A DNA stretch of 64,000 nucleotides from Bacteroidia bacterium. Its GTDB lineage: Bacteria; Bacteroidota; Bacteroidia; Bacteroidales; F082. The first letter of the stretch is position 1. The number at the start of each line of letters is the position of its first letter. Made by a program: the position numbers and the translations under genes. Below are positions 45,524 to 54,287 of this stretch, piece by piece. The stretch lies in NCBI GenBank assembly GCA_021287165.1, contig JAJTAY010000033.1, forward strand, positions 150,287-214,286, in the 5' to 3' direction. Under the pieces are notes generated by a model. The model ran no database searches and had not been told where the DNA came from. It saw nothing but the letters and a program-made list of their open reading frames with translations.

Positions 45524-45949
45524 TCAAGGAAGGCTGCCAGATGCGAGCTTTTCGGCACGCAGCTTCATCAGCTTATCCAAAAAACGCTCATTGGCTTTGA
45601 TGTTGGAAGGCCAGCGCAGGATAAGTTTGTTAGGACCGGCATAGAGGCTTAAGGTATTGTCTTGTCCGTATATAGTGAGCATGTAGTAAGGCACAACCCA
45701 GCCATAGGTTTCCAAACCCCTGTGAAATCCAACAATAATTCCGGCAGGCCTAAGCTCTATATTGCATTTGCGGATAGTACCATCGTCGGGCAGGCATGCC
45801 ATCAGGTGTTCATCGCCGCCAATAACCATAAGACCACCCGAACCATTGCCACCCATCTGCCAGCGCTGTCGGAATGAGTAGGGATTGCCAACCAGCCCCG
45901 TGATCTCGGCCTTTAGTTTATGATCGTTGTGTGAGAGCAGATATATCAT
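45524..45949 (-). CDS. Conserved hypothetical protein
   Basis: 141 residues, no signal peptide or membrane segment. Reads as a beta-rich single domain: YLLSHNDHKLKAEITGLVGN, HLMACLPDDGTIRKCNIELRP, GWVVPYYMLTIYGQDNTLSLYAG and a C-terminal helix. I have an impression of a Bacteroidetes-conserved family without function. It is on the same strand as pdxA, 62 bp upstream of it. Confidence 0.65.
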   Translation of the reverse strand: MIYLLSHNDHKLKAEITGLVGNPYSFRQRWQMGGNGSGGLMVIGGDEHLMACLPDDGTIRKCNIELRPAGIIVGFHRGLETYGWVVPYYMLTIYGQDNTLSLYAGPNKLILRWPSNIKANERFLDKLMKLRAEKLASGSLP

Positions 45950-46015
45950 AGCACATTAACAAGCAAAAGCGAACTAGGTTTGATTGGGTTTGATTGCAAA
46001 GTCCTTTGTGGAAAT

Positions 46016-46041
46016 AAAAAAACCGGCCTGGTTTGCCGGTT
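46016..46041 (-). terminator. Terminator of the sdhCAB operon
   Basis: On the minus strand AACCGGC (46041-46035) pairs perfectly with GCCGGTT (46027-46021), followed by a T run. Just past the sdhB stop. Confidence 0.88.
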
Positions 46042-46058
46042 TCTTCAAAAATCAATGA

Positions 46059-46811
46059 TTAATCGTTTGGCGCTATCACCCTTGCAGCAAGATATTCCCT
46101 GTTCATTCGGGCAATGTTGGCAACGGAAATTTCCTTAGGGCATGCCGCTTCGCAGGCATAGGTGTTAGTGCAATTGCCAAAACCCAGCTCGTCCATTTTT
46201 GCCACCATATTTTGCACCCTTTCGCGGGCTTCCACCCTACCCTGAGGCAGAAGGGCAAACTGCGATACCTTGGCCGAAACAAAGAGCATAGCTGAAGCAT
46301 TTTTACAGGCTGCCACACAGGCACCGCAACCGATGCAGGCGGCGGCATCCATTGCCAGGTCGGCTTTACGCTTTGGTATAGGTATAGCGTTGGCATCGGG
46401 GACACCGCCGGTTGAAACTGAAACAAAGCCCCCAGCCTGAATGATGTCGTCGAAAGCCGAACGATCGACAACCAGGTCTTTAATGACCGGGAAAGGCTTG
46501 GCTCGCCAGGGTTCAACAGTGATGGTATCGCCGTCTTTAAACCGACGCATATGCAGCTGGCAGGTGGTAGTGCCTTTGTCCGGGCCATGCGGTCGGCCGT
46601 TGATATACATCGAGCAGGCACCGCAGATCCCTTCCCGACAGTCGTGGTCGAATGCGACAGGGTCCTGGCCTTCGGTTACCAACTGTTCGTTGAGGATATC
46701 CATCATTTCGAGGAAGGAGGCGTCGCTCGAAATACCTTTTACTTTATATTCCACAAACCGGCCATTCTCTTTGGCATTGGCTTGTCTCCAAACTTTCAGT
46801 GTGAGGTCCAT
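46059..46811 (-). CDS. sdhB: Succinate dehydrogenase/fumarate reductase iron-sulfur subunit
   Basis: 250 residues. Electron-transfer subunit of complex II. N-terminal plant-type 2Fe-2S Cys set ([12 protein letters not shown] and TTTCQLH), then a ferredoxin-like part with [11 protein letters not shown] and CEAACP for the 4Fe-4S and 3Fe-4S centres. Last gene of sdhCAB, 44 bp after sdhA. The type B three-subunit layout means the enzyme could run as fumarate reductase under anaerobic conditions; sequence alone does not decide. Confidence 0.95.
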   Translation of the reverse strand: MDLTLKVWRQANAKENGRFVEYKVKGISSDASFLEMMDILNEQLVTEGQDPVAFDHDCREGICGACSMYINGRPHGPDKGTTTCQLHMRRFKDGDTITVEPWRAKPFPVIKDLVVDRSAFDDIIQAGGFVSVSTGGVPDANAIPIPKRKADLAMDAAACIGCGACVAACKNASAMLFVSAKVSQFALLPQGRVEARERVQNMVAKMDELGFGNCTNTYACEAACPKEISVANIARMNREYLAARVIAPND

Positions 46812-46855
46812 AGTGGTGAATTTTCCGGGTTAGGGGTTGAGGTAGTGAGTGTTAG

Positions 46856-48796
46856 CTATTTGTAGTTTCGTTGTTTGATCTCGGCATACTCGTAAACCAG
46901 CGTTTCCTTGTGCAGGGCAGGCTCTTTGTTGTCGCCGGTAAACTCCCATGCGCCAACGAAGAAAAAGTTGGCATCGTCGCGAAGGGCTTCACCATCGGGT
47001 GTCTGGTATTCCTCGCGGAAGTGACCTCCACACGATTCTTCGCGCATCAGGGCATCGCGGGCCATCAGCTCGCCCAGCTCGAGATAGTCGGCCACGCGCA
47101 TGGCTTTTTCCAACTCGGGATTGAGCATTTCGTTGGTGCCTGGCACCTTGACATTTTTCCAAAAATCGGCCCTGAGCTCCTGAATCATGTCGATGGCTTT
47201 CCGCAGGCCTTCTCGGTTGCGCGCCATGCCCACATAATCCCACATGATGAGGCCCAGCTTTTTGTGGTAGCTGTCCACGGTATTTTTGCCCTGGATGGAC
47301 AAAAGCTTGTTGATCACCGCCCGTGCCTCCTTTTCAGCAGCCTCAAATTCAGGCAGTTGTGTGCTAATGCGGGGCACCCTGATCTGATCGGCAAGATAGT
47401 TCTGCAGGGTGTATGGGAGTACAAAGTAGCCGTCGGCAAGGCCCTGCATGAGTGCCGAGGCGCCCAGGCGGTTTGCACCATGATCGGAGAAATTGGCTTC
47501 GCCGGCGGCAAACAGACCGGGAATGGTAGTTTGCAGCTCGTAATCGACCCAAAGACCACCCATGGTATAATGCACGGCAGGGTAAATCATCATGGGCGTT
47601 TCGTAGGGGTTCTCGTCCACAATCTTTTCGTACATCTGGAAGAGGTTACCGTAGCGGGCTTCGATGACTTTTTTGCCAAGACGTTTGATAGCGTCTGCAA
47701 AGTCGAGATAAACGGCCAAACCGGTATTGCCCACGCCAAACCCTGCGTCGCAGCGTTCTTTGGCTGCCCGCGAAGCTACGTCGCGGGGCACAAGGTTTCC
47801 GAAAGCCGGATAACGACGTTCGAGGAAGTAATCGCGCTTTTCCTCGGGCAGGTCGGTTGGCTTTAGCTGTCCTTTACGGATCTTTTCGGCATCTTCTTTT
47901 TCTTTCGGCACCCAAATGCGTCCGTCATTGCGGAGGCTCTCGCTCATCAGCGTCAGTTTCGATTGGTATTCGCCATGCACCGGAATACAGGTTGGGTGAA
48001 TCTGTGTAAAACAGGGATTGGCAAAAAATGCTCCGCGGCGATAGGCCTTCCATGCAGCGCTGCCATTGGAGTTCATGGCGTTGGTACTCAGGAAGAAGAC
48101 ATTGCCATATCCCCCTGTAGCCAGCACAACGGCATGAGCGGCGTAGCGTTCGATGGCGCCAGTAACGAGGTCGCGCATAATGACCCCGCGCGCCCGACCG
48201 TCGATAATTACAATATCGACAAGTTCGTGGCGGGTATACATTTTCACGGTCCCTTTGCCGACTTCTTTACTCAAAGCACTGTAGGCACCAAGCAATAATT
48301 GTTGTCCTGTTTGCCCGCGGGCATAAAAGGTCCGCGACACCTGTGCGCCTCCAAACGAACGGTTGTCGAGCAGTCCGCCGTATTCTCGGGCAAAGGGTAC
48401 GCCCTGGGCCACACATTGGTCGATGATGTTGTTGCTCACCTCGGCCAGACGGTAAACGTTGGCCTCGCGCGAACGATAGTCGCCCCCCTTGATGGTATCG
48501 TAAAAAAGACGGTAGATACTGTCGCCGTCGTTGGGGTAGTTTTTGGCGGCGTTGATACCCCCCTGGGCGGCAATACTGTGTGCGCGGCGCGGGCTGTCGT
48601 GGATGCCGAAGCACATCACGTTGAAGCCCAGTTCGCCTAGACTGGCGGCAGCTGCCGCACCGGCCAGACCAGTGCCCACAACAATGATGTCGAGCCTGCG
48701 TTTGTTGGCAGGGTTTACCAGATTCTGATGTGTCTTATAATTAGTCCACTTTTCCGACAGGGGGCCTTTGGGAATTTTGGCGTCGAGTTTGGTCAT
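46856..48796 (-). CDS. sdhA: Succinate dehydrogenase/fumarate reductase flavoprotein subunit
   Basis: 646 residues. FAD-binding motif [16 protein letters not shown], covalent-FAD His in AHSIAAQGG, substrate-binding HPTCIPV and YTMGG, catalytic Arg in the ANRLGA region. Length (about 640) and the opening [14 protein letters not shown] match Bacteroidetes type B enzymes. Catalyses succinate/fumarate interconversion at the cytoplasmic face of the inner membrane. Middle gene of sdhCAB. Confidence 0.96.
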   Translation of the reverse strand: MTKLDAKIPKGPLSEKWTNYKTHQNLVNPANKRRLDIIVVGTGLAGAAAAASLGELGFNVMCFGIHDSPRRAHSIAAQGGINAAKNYPNDGDSIYRLFYDTIKGGDYRSREANVYRLAEVSNNIIDQCVAQGVPFAREYGGLLDNRSFGGAQVSRTFYARGQTGQQLLLGAYSALSKEVGKGTVKMYTRHELVDIVIIDGRARGVIMRDLVTGAIERYAAHAVVLATGGYGNVFFLSTNAMNSNGSAAWKAYRRGAFFANPCFTQIHPTCIPVHGEYQSKLTLMSESLRNDGRIWVPKEKEDAEKIRKGQLKPTDLPEEKRDYFLERRYPAFGNLVPRDVASRAAKERCDAGFGVGNTGLAVYLDFADAIKRLGKKVIEARYGNLFQMYEKIVDENPYETPMMIYPAVHYTMGGLWVDYELQTTIPGLFAAGEANFSDHGANRLGASALMQGLADGYFVLPYTLQNYLADQIRVPRISTQLPEFEAAEKEARAVINKLLSIQGKNTVDSYHKKLGLIMWDYVGMARNREGLRKAIDMIQELRADFWKNVKVPGTNEMLNPELEKAMRVADYLELGELMARDALMREESCGGHFREEYQTPDGEALRDDANFFFVGAWEFTGDNKEPALHKETLVYEYAEIKQRNYK

Positions 48797-48812
48797 ATGG
48801 CGTATAATTTTC

Positions 48813-49490
48813 TTAACGGAAGAAGTAAATCACAATTGGAATAGTGATGAAGCCCAGGGTGATCACCACCGAAAACAGCGTTCCCAGCGCCTTGATCCAG
48901 CGGGTATAGACCGGGTGATGCAAACCCAGCGACTGAAAAGCCGACTGAAAGCCGTGCTCGAGGTGGAAACCCAGCAAAAGAATGGAAACCACGTAAAAAG
49001 CAACGTAATATCCATCCTTGAACAGGTTGACAATCAAAATGCCCAGGTTGTCAACCGTTTTACCGTCAGGGTAGGTGATTTCGTCAACCATGCCAAATTT
49101 GGCCTTCACAAAAAAGTTGGCAAAGTGAATGATCAGGAAGATGAAAACCACCATACCTGTGTGAATCATATACTTGGAAAAAAACGACTGCTCTGAGTAT
49201 CCTTTCACCTTGTAACCAATGGGTCGAGCAAGCCAGTTTTGTATCTGCAGCACGATACCCAGGATGATATGCACCACAAAAGCGAGGAAAAGCACCCATT
49301 GAAAGGTTTGAATGAGTGGGTTGGTGGCCATAAAATGCGCCGCCTGATTGAAGAGGTACTGATCGTTGTCGAAAAGCACAAGCAGATTGATGGACAGATG
49401 CACCACCAGAAAACTGGAAAGGAACAAGCCCATCACACCCATGATGATTTTCTTGGTAATTGAGGCGTACTTAAGCCTGAGGTTGCTCAT
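48813..49490 (-). CDS. sdhC: Succinate dehydrogenase cytochrome b subunit
   Basis: 225 residues with five hydrophobic segments, as in the single-anchor diheme cytochrome b558 of Bacillus and Wolinella type. Candidate haem-ligand His are present in segments 1-4 ([25 protein letters not shown] and [11 protein letters not shown]). Quinone (menaquinone) reacting subunit. First gene of the operon; 16 bp before sdhA. A minus-strand TACATTTG box at 49578-49571 lies 80 bp upstream. Confidence 0.93.
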   Translation of the reverse strand: MSNLRLKYASITKKIIMGVMGLFLSSFLVVHLSINLLVLFDNDQYLFNQAAHFMATNPLIQTFQWVLFLAFVVHIILGIVLQIQNWLARPIGYKVKGYSEQSFFSKYMIHTGMVVFIFLIIHFANFFVKAKFGMVDEITYPDGKTVDNLGILIVNLFKDGYYVAFYVVSILLLGFHLEHGFQSAFQSLGLHHPVYTRWIKALGTLFSVVITLGFITIPIVIYFFR

Positions 49491-49570
49491 ATGTGTTGGA
49501 TTTTGTTAATAAACAAACGAAGCATCATTTTGGTAAAACCGAAGTCGTATTTTTGTCATGAATGGGTTAA

Positions 49571-49604
49571 CAAATGTAAAAAATTAGTTACGAATTCCCT
49601 GCAA
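49571..49604 (-). promoter_or_regulatory. Promoter of sdhCAB
   Basis: Minus strand: TTG (49604-49602), 23-bp spacer, TACATTTG (49578-49571). Gives a leader of about 75 nt. On the plus strand TATTTTTG (49548-49555) is a -7 box for the divergent aminopeptidase gene, so the two promoters overlap. Confidence 0.5.
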
Positions 49605-49622
49605 GGGATTTCTTCATCAGGC

Positions 49623-50918
49623 ATGAAACTTTTTCCCCAAATACCATCTTCACTTTTTACAGCCAATCGTCAACGACTCACGGCCCTGTTACCAGCTGGT
49701 GCTATGGTGCTTATGCGCTCGGCACTGCCCGTTCAGCGCAACGGCGACCAATATTATCCTTTCCGTCAGGAGTCGAATTTCTTCTGGCTTACTGGCCTGG
49801 CACACGACACAGGATACCTTTTACTATATCCTGATTGCCCAAATCCCGCAATGAAGGAGCTGCTTTTTATCCCGCCCTACGACCCGGTGAAAGCCACATG
49901 GGAAGGACATATGCTCACCCGTGAGGAAGCCAGAGCCATAACGGGCATCGAAAAAGTGCATCATACCGGCGAATTTGAAATGATGCTTCACGAATGTATG
50001 GCCTATGCCGAAGGCGTTTATCTGCTCAGCAACGAATACACCAAATTCAGGCCTGAAGACGAAACCCAGGACATACGTTTTGTGAACCACATCAGGAAAA
50101 CCTATCCGCTTCAGCGCTACGAAAGGCTCTATCCGCTGCTGCTTCAGCTGCGCAATGTTAAACTACCCCAAGAGCAGGAACTTATACGTCAGGCTTGCCG
50201 CATTACCGGACAAGCATTCAATGATTTACTACAAACTGTAAAACCGGGCAGCAGCGAAGCCATAGCGGAAATGACCATTCGGAACAGCTTTGCCTCACAA
50301 GGTTGTGATGCCATGGGTTATGCCCCAATTGTTGCCGGCGGAAGCAATACCTGCACCTTGCATTATAATGACAACAACTGCCGGCTCAATGAAGGCGACC
50401 TTCTGCTGCTCGACTTCGGGGCCGAATATGGCAATTACTCGGCCGACCTCAGCCGCACTATTCCAGTAAGCGGACGATTCAGCCCGCGTCAGCGGCAGTG
50501 CTACGAAGCCGTGCTGAGGGTTTTTAAGGAAGGAAAGAAACTTTTCAGGCCGGGACAAACCATCGACGAGATCAATCGTCGTGTATGGGCCATGATGGAA
50601 ACCGAAATGATCGGCCTGGGCCTTTTCACCAAAAATGAGGTTCTCGCCCAGCCTGCCGATGCTCCGCTGTTTCGCAAATACCTCATGCATGGGGTGACGC
50701 ATCACCTGGGCCTCGACGTGCACGACCCCGGACTTCGCCACAAACCGCTCGAACCGGGCATGGTACTGACATTCGAACCCGGCTTGTACATACGTGAGGA
50801 AAACATCGGCATACGCATTGAGAACGACCTGCTGATTACAGATGACGAGCCCATCGATCTTATGCACGGCATTCCAATTGAGCCTAACGAAATAGAGGCT
50901 ATTATGCAACAACATTAA
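49623..50918 (+). CDS. pepP: Xaa-Pro aminopeptidase (M24B)
   Basis: 431 residues from the ATG at 49623; 44 more codons are open upstream but overlap the promoter region. Removes N-terminal residues next to proline. The N-terminal creatinase-like domain holds QRNGDQYYPFRQESNFFWLTG; the metal site is complete: DFGAEYGNYSADLSR (two Asp), HGVTHHLGLDVHDPG (His), FEPGLYI (Glu) and IRIENDLL (Glu). Cytosolic. Ten bases later a second M24 gene begins on the same strand. Confidence 0.92.
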   Translation: MKLFPQIPSSLFTANRQRLTALLPAGAMVLMRSALPVQRNGDQYYPFRQESNFFWLTGLAHDTGYLLLYPDCPNPAMKELLFIPPYDPVKATWEGHMLTREEARAITGIEKVHHTGEFEMMLHECMAYAEGVYLLSNEYTKFRPEDETQDIRFVNHIRKTYPLQRYERLYPLLLQLRNVKLPQEQELIRQACRITGQAFNDLLQTVKPGSSEAIAEMTIRNSFASQGCDAMGYAPIVAGGSNTCTLHYNDNNCRLNEGDLLLLDFGAEYGNYSADLSRTIPVSGRFSPRQRQCYEAVLRVFKEGKKLFRPGQTIDEINRRVWAMMETEMIGLGLFTKNEVLAQPADAPLFRKYLMHGVTHHLGLDVHDPGLRHKPLEPGMVLTFEPGLYIREENIGIRIENDLLITDDEPIDLMHGIPIEPNEIEAIMQQH

Positions 50919-50928
50919 AATCAATGAT

Positions 50929-52362
50929 ATGAAAGCATTACCTTTTGACAAGAGCGTTTACATCAACCGTCGCACAGCACTAAAACAAGCGGGCCTCAGC
51001 GGCATAGCGCTGTTTCCGGCTAACCCCGAAGCCGCCTTCAACTACCCGGCAAACACCTATCATTACCGTCAGGACAGCCACTTCAGCTATTTCTTTGGGC
51101 TCAATATGCCCGGATTGGCCGGCTGGATCGACTTCGATTCGGGCGAAGAAATTCTCTTTGGCAATGATGTGGATATAGACGATATCATCTGGATGGGGCC
51201 TCAGCCGGCCATGACAGAGCTGGGCGCTTCGGCCGGTATTGGTCAGACACAGCCCTACGACAAGCTGGAAGCTTTTGTGAACAAGGCCCGAAGTCAGGGA
51301 AGAAAAATTCATTTTTTGCCGCCCTACCGCGCCAAAGTGATGATGCACCTTGGCCAGCTGCTCGACATACCCGCCCACGAGGTGCGCAACTCCGCCAGTG
51401 TTGAGCTGATAAAAGCAGTGGTAAGTCTTAAAGAAATAAAAGACGAGCTGGAAATCAAAGAAATAGAAAAAGCCGTTGACATTGCATGGCTGATGCACAC
51501 CACTGCCATGAAGATGGCAAAGCCCGGCATAATCGAGCAGGAGATTGCCGGCACCATCGAAGGCATAGCACTGTCGCTGGCCGGCCCGGTATCCTTTCCC
51601 GTCATCCTGAGCGTTGACGGCCAGACGCTTCACAACCACAACCATCACAACACCCTCAGTTTGGGACGGATGCTGGTGATCGACGCCGGCTGCGAACTGG
51701 CTTCGCTCTATTCGAGCGACATCACCCGCACGGTGCCTGTTGGTGGCAAATTCGACACCCGCCAGCGCGAGATCTACGAAATAGTGCTGAAGGCCGAAAC
51801 CGAAAGCATTGCCGCCATGAAGCCGGGCATGGAATACCGCGAAGCGCACTTCCTGGCTGCACGCATCATTGCCTCAGGCCTCAAAGATCTTGGCCTGATG
51901 AAAGGCGATGTGGATGAAGCAGTGGCCGCCGGCGCCCATACCCTCTTTTTCCCTCACGGATTAGGCCATATGCTGGGAATGGACGTGCACGACATGGAAG
52001 GCCTGGGCGAAAATTATGTTGGCTATGACGAACATACCCACAGGGCAAAGGAATTTGGCACTGCCTATCTGCGCATGGGCAAGAAACTCAGGCCGGGACA
52101 TGTGCTTACCAATGAACCAGGCATATATTTCATTCCGGCACTCATCGATAAGTTCAGGGCCGAAGGTAAGTTCGAAGCTTTTGTGAACTACAACAAAGTG
52201 GAAACCTATAAAGACTTTGGCGGCATTCGCATAGAAGACGATGTGTTGGTTACACCCGATGGGCATCGCATCCTCGGCAAGCCCATCCCAAAAACCGTAG
52301 CCGAGGTGGAGGCCACCTGCGCACAGACGCGCGAATGGATCAGGGTTCCCGGAGTGTTCTGA
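50929..52362 (+). CDS. M24-family aminopeptidase P, second copy
   Basis: 477 residues. Same two-domain layout as the upstream gene and a complete dinuclear metal site: DAGCELASLYSSDITRT, FPHGLGHMLGMDVHD, NEPGIYF and IRIEDDVLV. The sequence has diverged well beyond recent duplication, and the N-terminal domain is adapted (YHYRQDSHFSYFFGLNMPG). It probably has a different peptide or dipeptide preference. It starts 10 bp after pepP and is followed by the alpha/beta hydrolase after a few bases, so the three are one operon. Confidence 0.91.
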   Translation: MKALPFDKSVYINRRTALKQAGLSGIALFPANPEAAFNYPANTYHYRQDSHFSYFFGLNMPGLAGWIDFDSGEEILFGNDVDIDDIIWMGPQPAMTELGASAGIGQTQPYDKLEAFVNKARSQGRKIHFLPPYRAKVMMHLGQLLDIPAHEVRNSASVELIKAVVSLKEIKDELEIKEIEKAVDIAWLMHTTAMKMAKPGIIEQEIAGTIEGIALSLAGPVSFPVILSVDGQTLHNHNHHNTLSLGRMLVIDAGCELASLYSSDITRTVPVGGKFDTRQREIYEIVLKAETESIAAMKPGMEYREAHFLAARIIASGLKDLGLMKGDVDEAVAAGAHTLFFPHGLGHMLGMDVHDMEGLGENYVGYDEHTHRAKEFGTAYLRMGKKLRPGHVLTNEPGIYFIPALIDKFRAEGKFEAFVNYNKVETYKDFGGIRIEDDVLVTPDGHRILGKPIPKTVAEVEATCAQTREWIRVPGVF

Positions 52363-52374
52363 TGGTAAGTGAAA

Positions 52375-53169
52375 ATGAAAGAAGGTTATATCACCTACGA
52401 AAATAAGAAGTTGTTTTACAGGGACATAGGAGCAGGACCTGCTGTCCTGCTCCTCCATGGTTTCCCTTTCGACGGCCGTCTTTGGCTGCCATTTGCAAAG
52501 GAACTTTCGGGTCAGCTGCGCCTGATTATCCCCGACCTTCCCGGCTTTGGCAAATCGGAACGCCCTGAAAAACAACTCGATATGCACCTGATGGGCGAAG
52601 CCGTGGCAGCATTGGCTGAACAGCTAAATTTTGGTCGATGCACCATTATTGGTCATTCCATGGGTGGCTATATTGCCTTGGCCATGGCCAGCCAAAATTT
52701 GCTTTCCAACCTCAAAGGAATGGTATTATTCCACTCGCAGGCGGCGGCCGACGATGACGCTGCCCGAACAAAGCGCGACGATAGCATCAGGCTCATTAAC
52801 AATGATATGCCCACATTCGTCAACGGATTTGTGCCGGGACTTTATGGCAAAACAAAGCCCGCATCTGCCGTCGAGCACCATGCCATCGCCCTCTCGCAAA
52901 ACCCGGACACGGTAGCCTCGGCCATGGCAGGGCTGCGCGACCGTCAAAGCCATATTCATTGGCTGACTGAGGCAAACATTCCTCTGCTATTTGTCCTCGG
53001 CAAGGAAGACAGCCGCATGCCTGAGGCAAATATTCTGGCGCAGGCGGCCCTGGCGCCCCATGCAGAAGTGCTCCTTCTTAGCAATGTAGGTCATATGGGC
53101 TTTGACGAAGCTCGCGATATCATTGCTCCTGTGATCAGAGATTTCTGCCTGAGGTGTTTCGGAAGTTAA
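52375..53169 (+). CDS. Alpha/beta hydrolase
   Basis: 264 residues from the ATG at 52375; a GTG two codons earlier is equally possible. Catalytic triad visible: nucleophile Ser in GHSMGGY, Asp in LGKEDSRMP, His in NVGHMGFDE; oxyanion segment HGFPFDGRLW. The cap between strands 6 and 7 is short, as in haloalkane dehalogenase/BioH/lactonase-like enzymes. Substrate unknown. Third gene of a possible peptide-processing operon, so a proline iminopeptidase-like or esterase activity is possible but not shown. Confidence 0.86.
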   Translation: MKEGYITYENKKLFYRDIGAGPAVLLLHGFPFDGRLWLPFAKELSGQLRLIIPDLPGFGKSERPEKQLDMHLMGEAVAALAEQLNFGRCTIIGHSMGGYIALAMASQNLLSNLKGMVLFHSQAAADDDAARTKRDDSIRLINNDMPTFVNGFVPGLYGKTKPASAVEHHAIALSQNPDTVASAMAGLRDRQSHIHWLTEANIPLLFVLGKEDSRMPEANILAQAALAPHAEVLLLSNVGHMGFDEARDIIAPVIRDFCLRCFGS

Positions 53170-53180
53170 CGTTCCGCAGC

Positions 53181-53282
53181 TATGCCCAACAGCCGTTGTG
53201 CGGGCTTCGTCTCTGTCCAAAGGCACAATGTTTCTGCATGGCACGCTGTTTCAAATAGCTCTTTCATAGGCTATTGGGCATA
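53181..53282. repeat. Hairpin-forming inverted repeat left of the HNH cassette
   Basis: TATGCCCAA (53181-53189) faces TTGGGCATA (53274-53282), a perfect 9-bp inverted repeat over about 100 bp right after the hydrolase stop. The part after it (gcataagttgtacacataag then tgctgtt) resembles the right edge of the HNH element (cctataacttttgtgtagcg then ctgtt), as cassette boundaries would. Confidence 0.5.
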
Positions 53283-53301
53283 AGTTGTACACATAAGTGC
53301 T

Positions 53302-54248
53302 GTTATAGGCAGCCATTCATTCTTTCCAATCAAGATTGCTTTTACCTATATTACATTCAACACATAATGTTTGAAGATTTTCAATTACTGTTTCACCAAA
53401 TTTATTCCACGGAATGATATGATCAACATGAAGTTCTGTATTTACATTCGTTGCAGGAGACTTTCCACAAGAAACACACTTAAAATTATCTCTACGTAAG
53501 ACAAGAAATCTTAATCGCCAGCCAATTTCCCTTTTTGTCTTATGTCTTTGTACTGTTATAAATTTTTCTTTTGTTTCGCACTCAATATTTTCTTCCTCAT
53601 CGAAAACATTTTCGGTTTGAACTCCAGAGTTAATATTTTCTACAAATGCTTCAAGTGCCTTAGTCCAAGTCCCAAATCTGTTTACATATAAACGACCACT
53701 GTATTTTGAAAATGGTTTAATCATTTCTGAATATCTAGGTTGTCTGCCTAATTGAACCCAAATATCCTCGATATTTTTAAAACAATCTTCATCAGATATG
53801 TTATAATTCCTAGGATTTAAGCCAACTTCCTTTACTGCATTTGACCAAGTCTTAAAAACTCGTCTAAACGGTTCAAAAGAGTATTTACCTCTTTTAATAT
53901 ATTCTTCTCTTGAAATCTGCTTGTGGCCAGTTTCTGCTATTACCCTTTCCAAATCATCAATTAATTCTTCTTTAGTTACGTTCCTATTGTTCAAAGGCGA
54001 CAATCCTGCTTTTTCGAGAGCCAAAATAAATGAGCCAAATCTATTTTTATAGGTCGAAGAAGTGAAAACCCCAAGTTGATTATATTCTTTGGTGGATATT
54101 TGATTTCTTCCCACTTTTTGAGAAACACGAATTAAATCTTCCAATAATTCCTTTTCTGACGTATTCCGATGAATTCTTTCTAATACGAACTTTTGAGTCA
54201 TGAAGTATATCTAATTTGTAGTGGTTTTTTTCTATGGTTGCCTATAAC
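53302..54248. mobile_element. Single-gene mobile cassette carrying an HNH endonuclease
   Basis: GTTATAGGCAGCCAT (53302-53316) and ATGGTTGCCTATAAC (54234-54248) are inverted repeats matching at 14 of 15 positions. They bracket one gene that is far richer in A+T than every neighbour. The left repeat abuts the stop codon of the gene. I see no transposase, integrase or target-site duplication. It could be an integron-like cassette, a homing-type element moved by its own nuclease, or a non-autonomous transposon. Confidence 0.55.
53317..54201 (-). CDS. HNH endonuclease with homing-endonuclease-associated repeats
   Basis: 294 residues. Three ~55-residue repeats of the homing-endonuclease-associated (HNH_repeat) type fill residues 15-190, each with a pattern such as ELLEDLIRVSQKVGRNQIS...YNxxGxxSxxTxxxRFGS(W)xxALxxAGL; these bind DNA in related proteins. 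Residues about 225-294 are an HNH nuclease with CVSCGKSP, HVDHIIPWNKFGE, NLQTLCVECN and a zinc-type Cys pair. Codon use is strongly A/T-ending, unlike the neighbours. It sits between inverted repeats in an otherwise core region, so it was probably acquired by transfer. Could be selfish or part of defence; nothing else from a restriction system is near. Confidence 0.87.
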   Translation of the reverse strand: MTQKFVLERIHRNTSEKELLEDLIRVSQKVGRNQISTKEYNQLGVFTSSTYKNRFGSFILALEKAGLSPLNNRNVTKEELIDDLERVIAETGHKQISREEYIKRGKYSFEPFRRVFKTWSNAVKEVGLNPRNYNISDEDCFKNIEDIWVQLGRQPRYSEMIKPFSKYSGRLYVNRFGTWTKALEAFVENINSGVQTENVFDEEENIECETKEKFITVQRHKTKREIGWRLRFLVLRRDNFKCVSCGKSPATNVNTELHVDHIIPWNKFGETVIENLQTLCVECNIGKSNLDWKE

Positions 54249-54287
54249 TTTTGTGTAGCGCTGTTTGCTGCCGATCATCGAAAGAAG

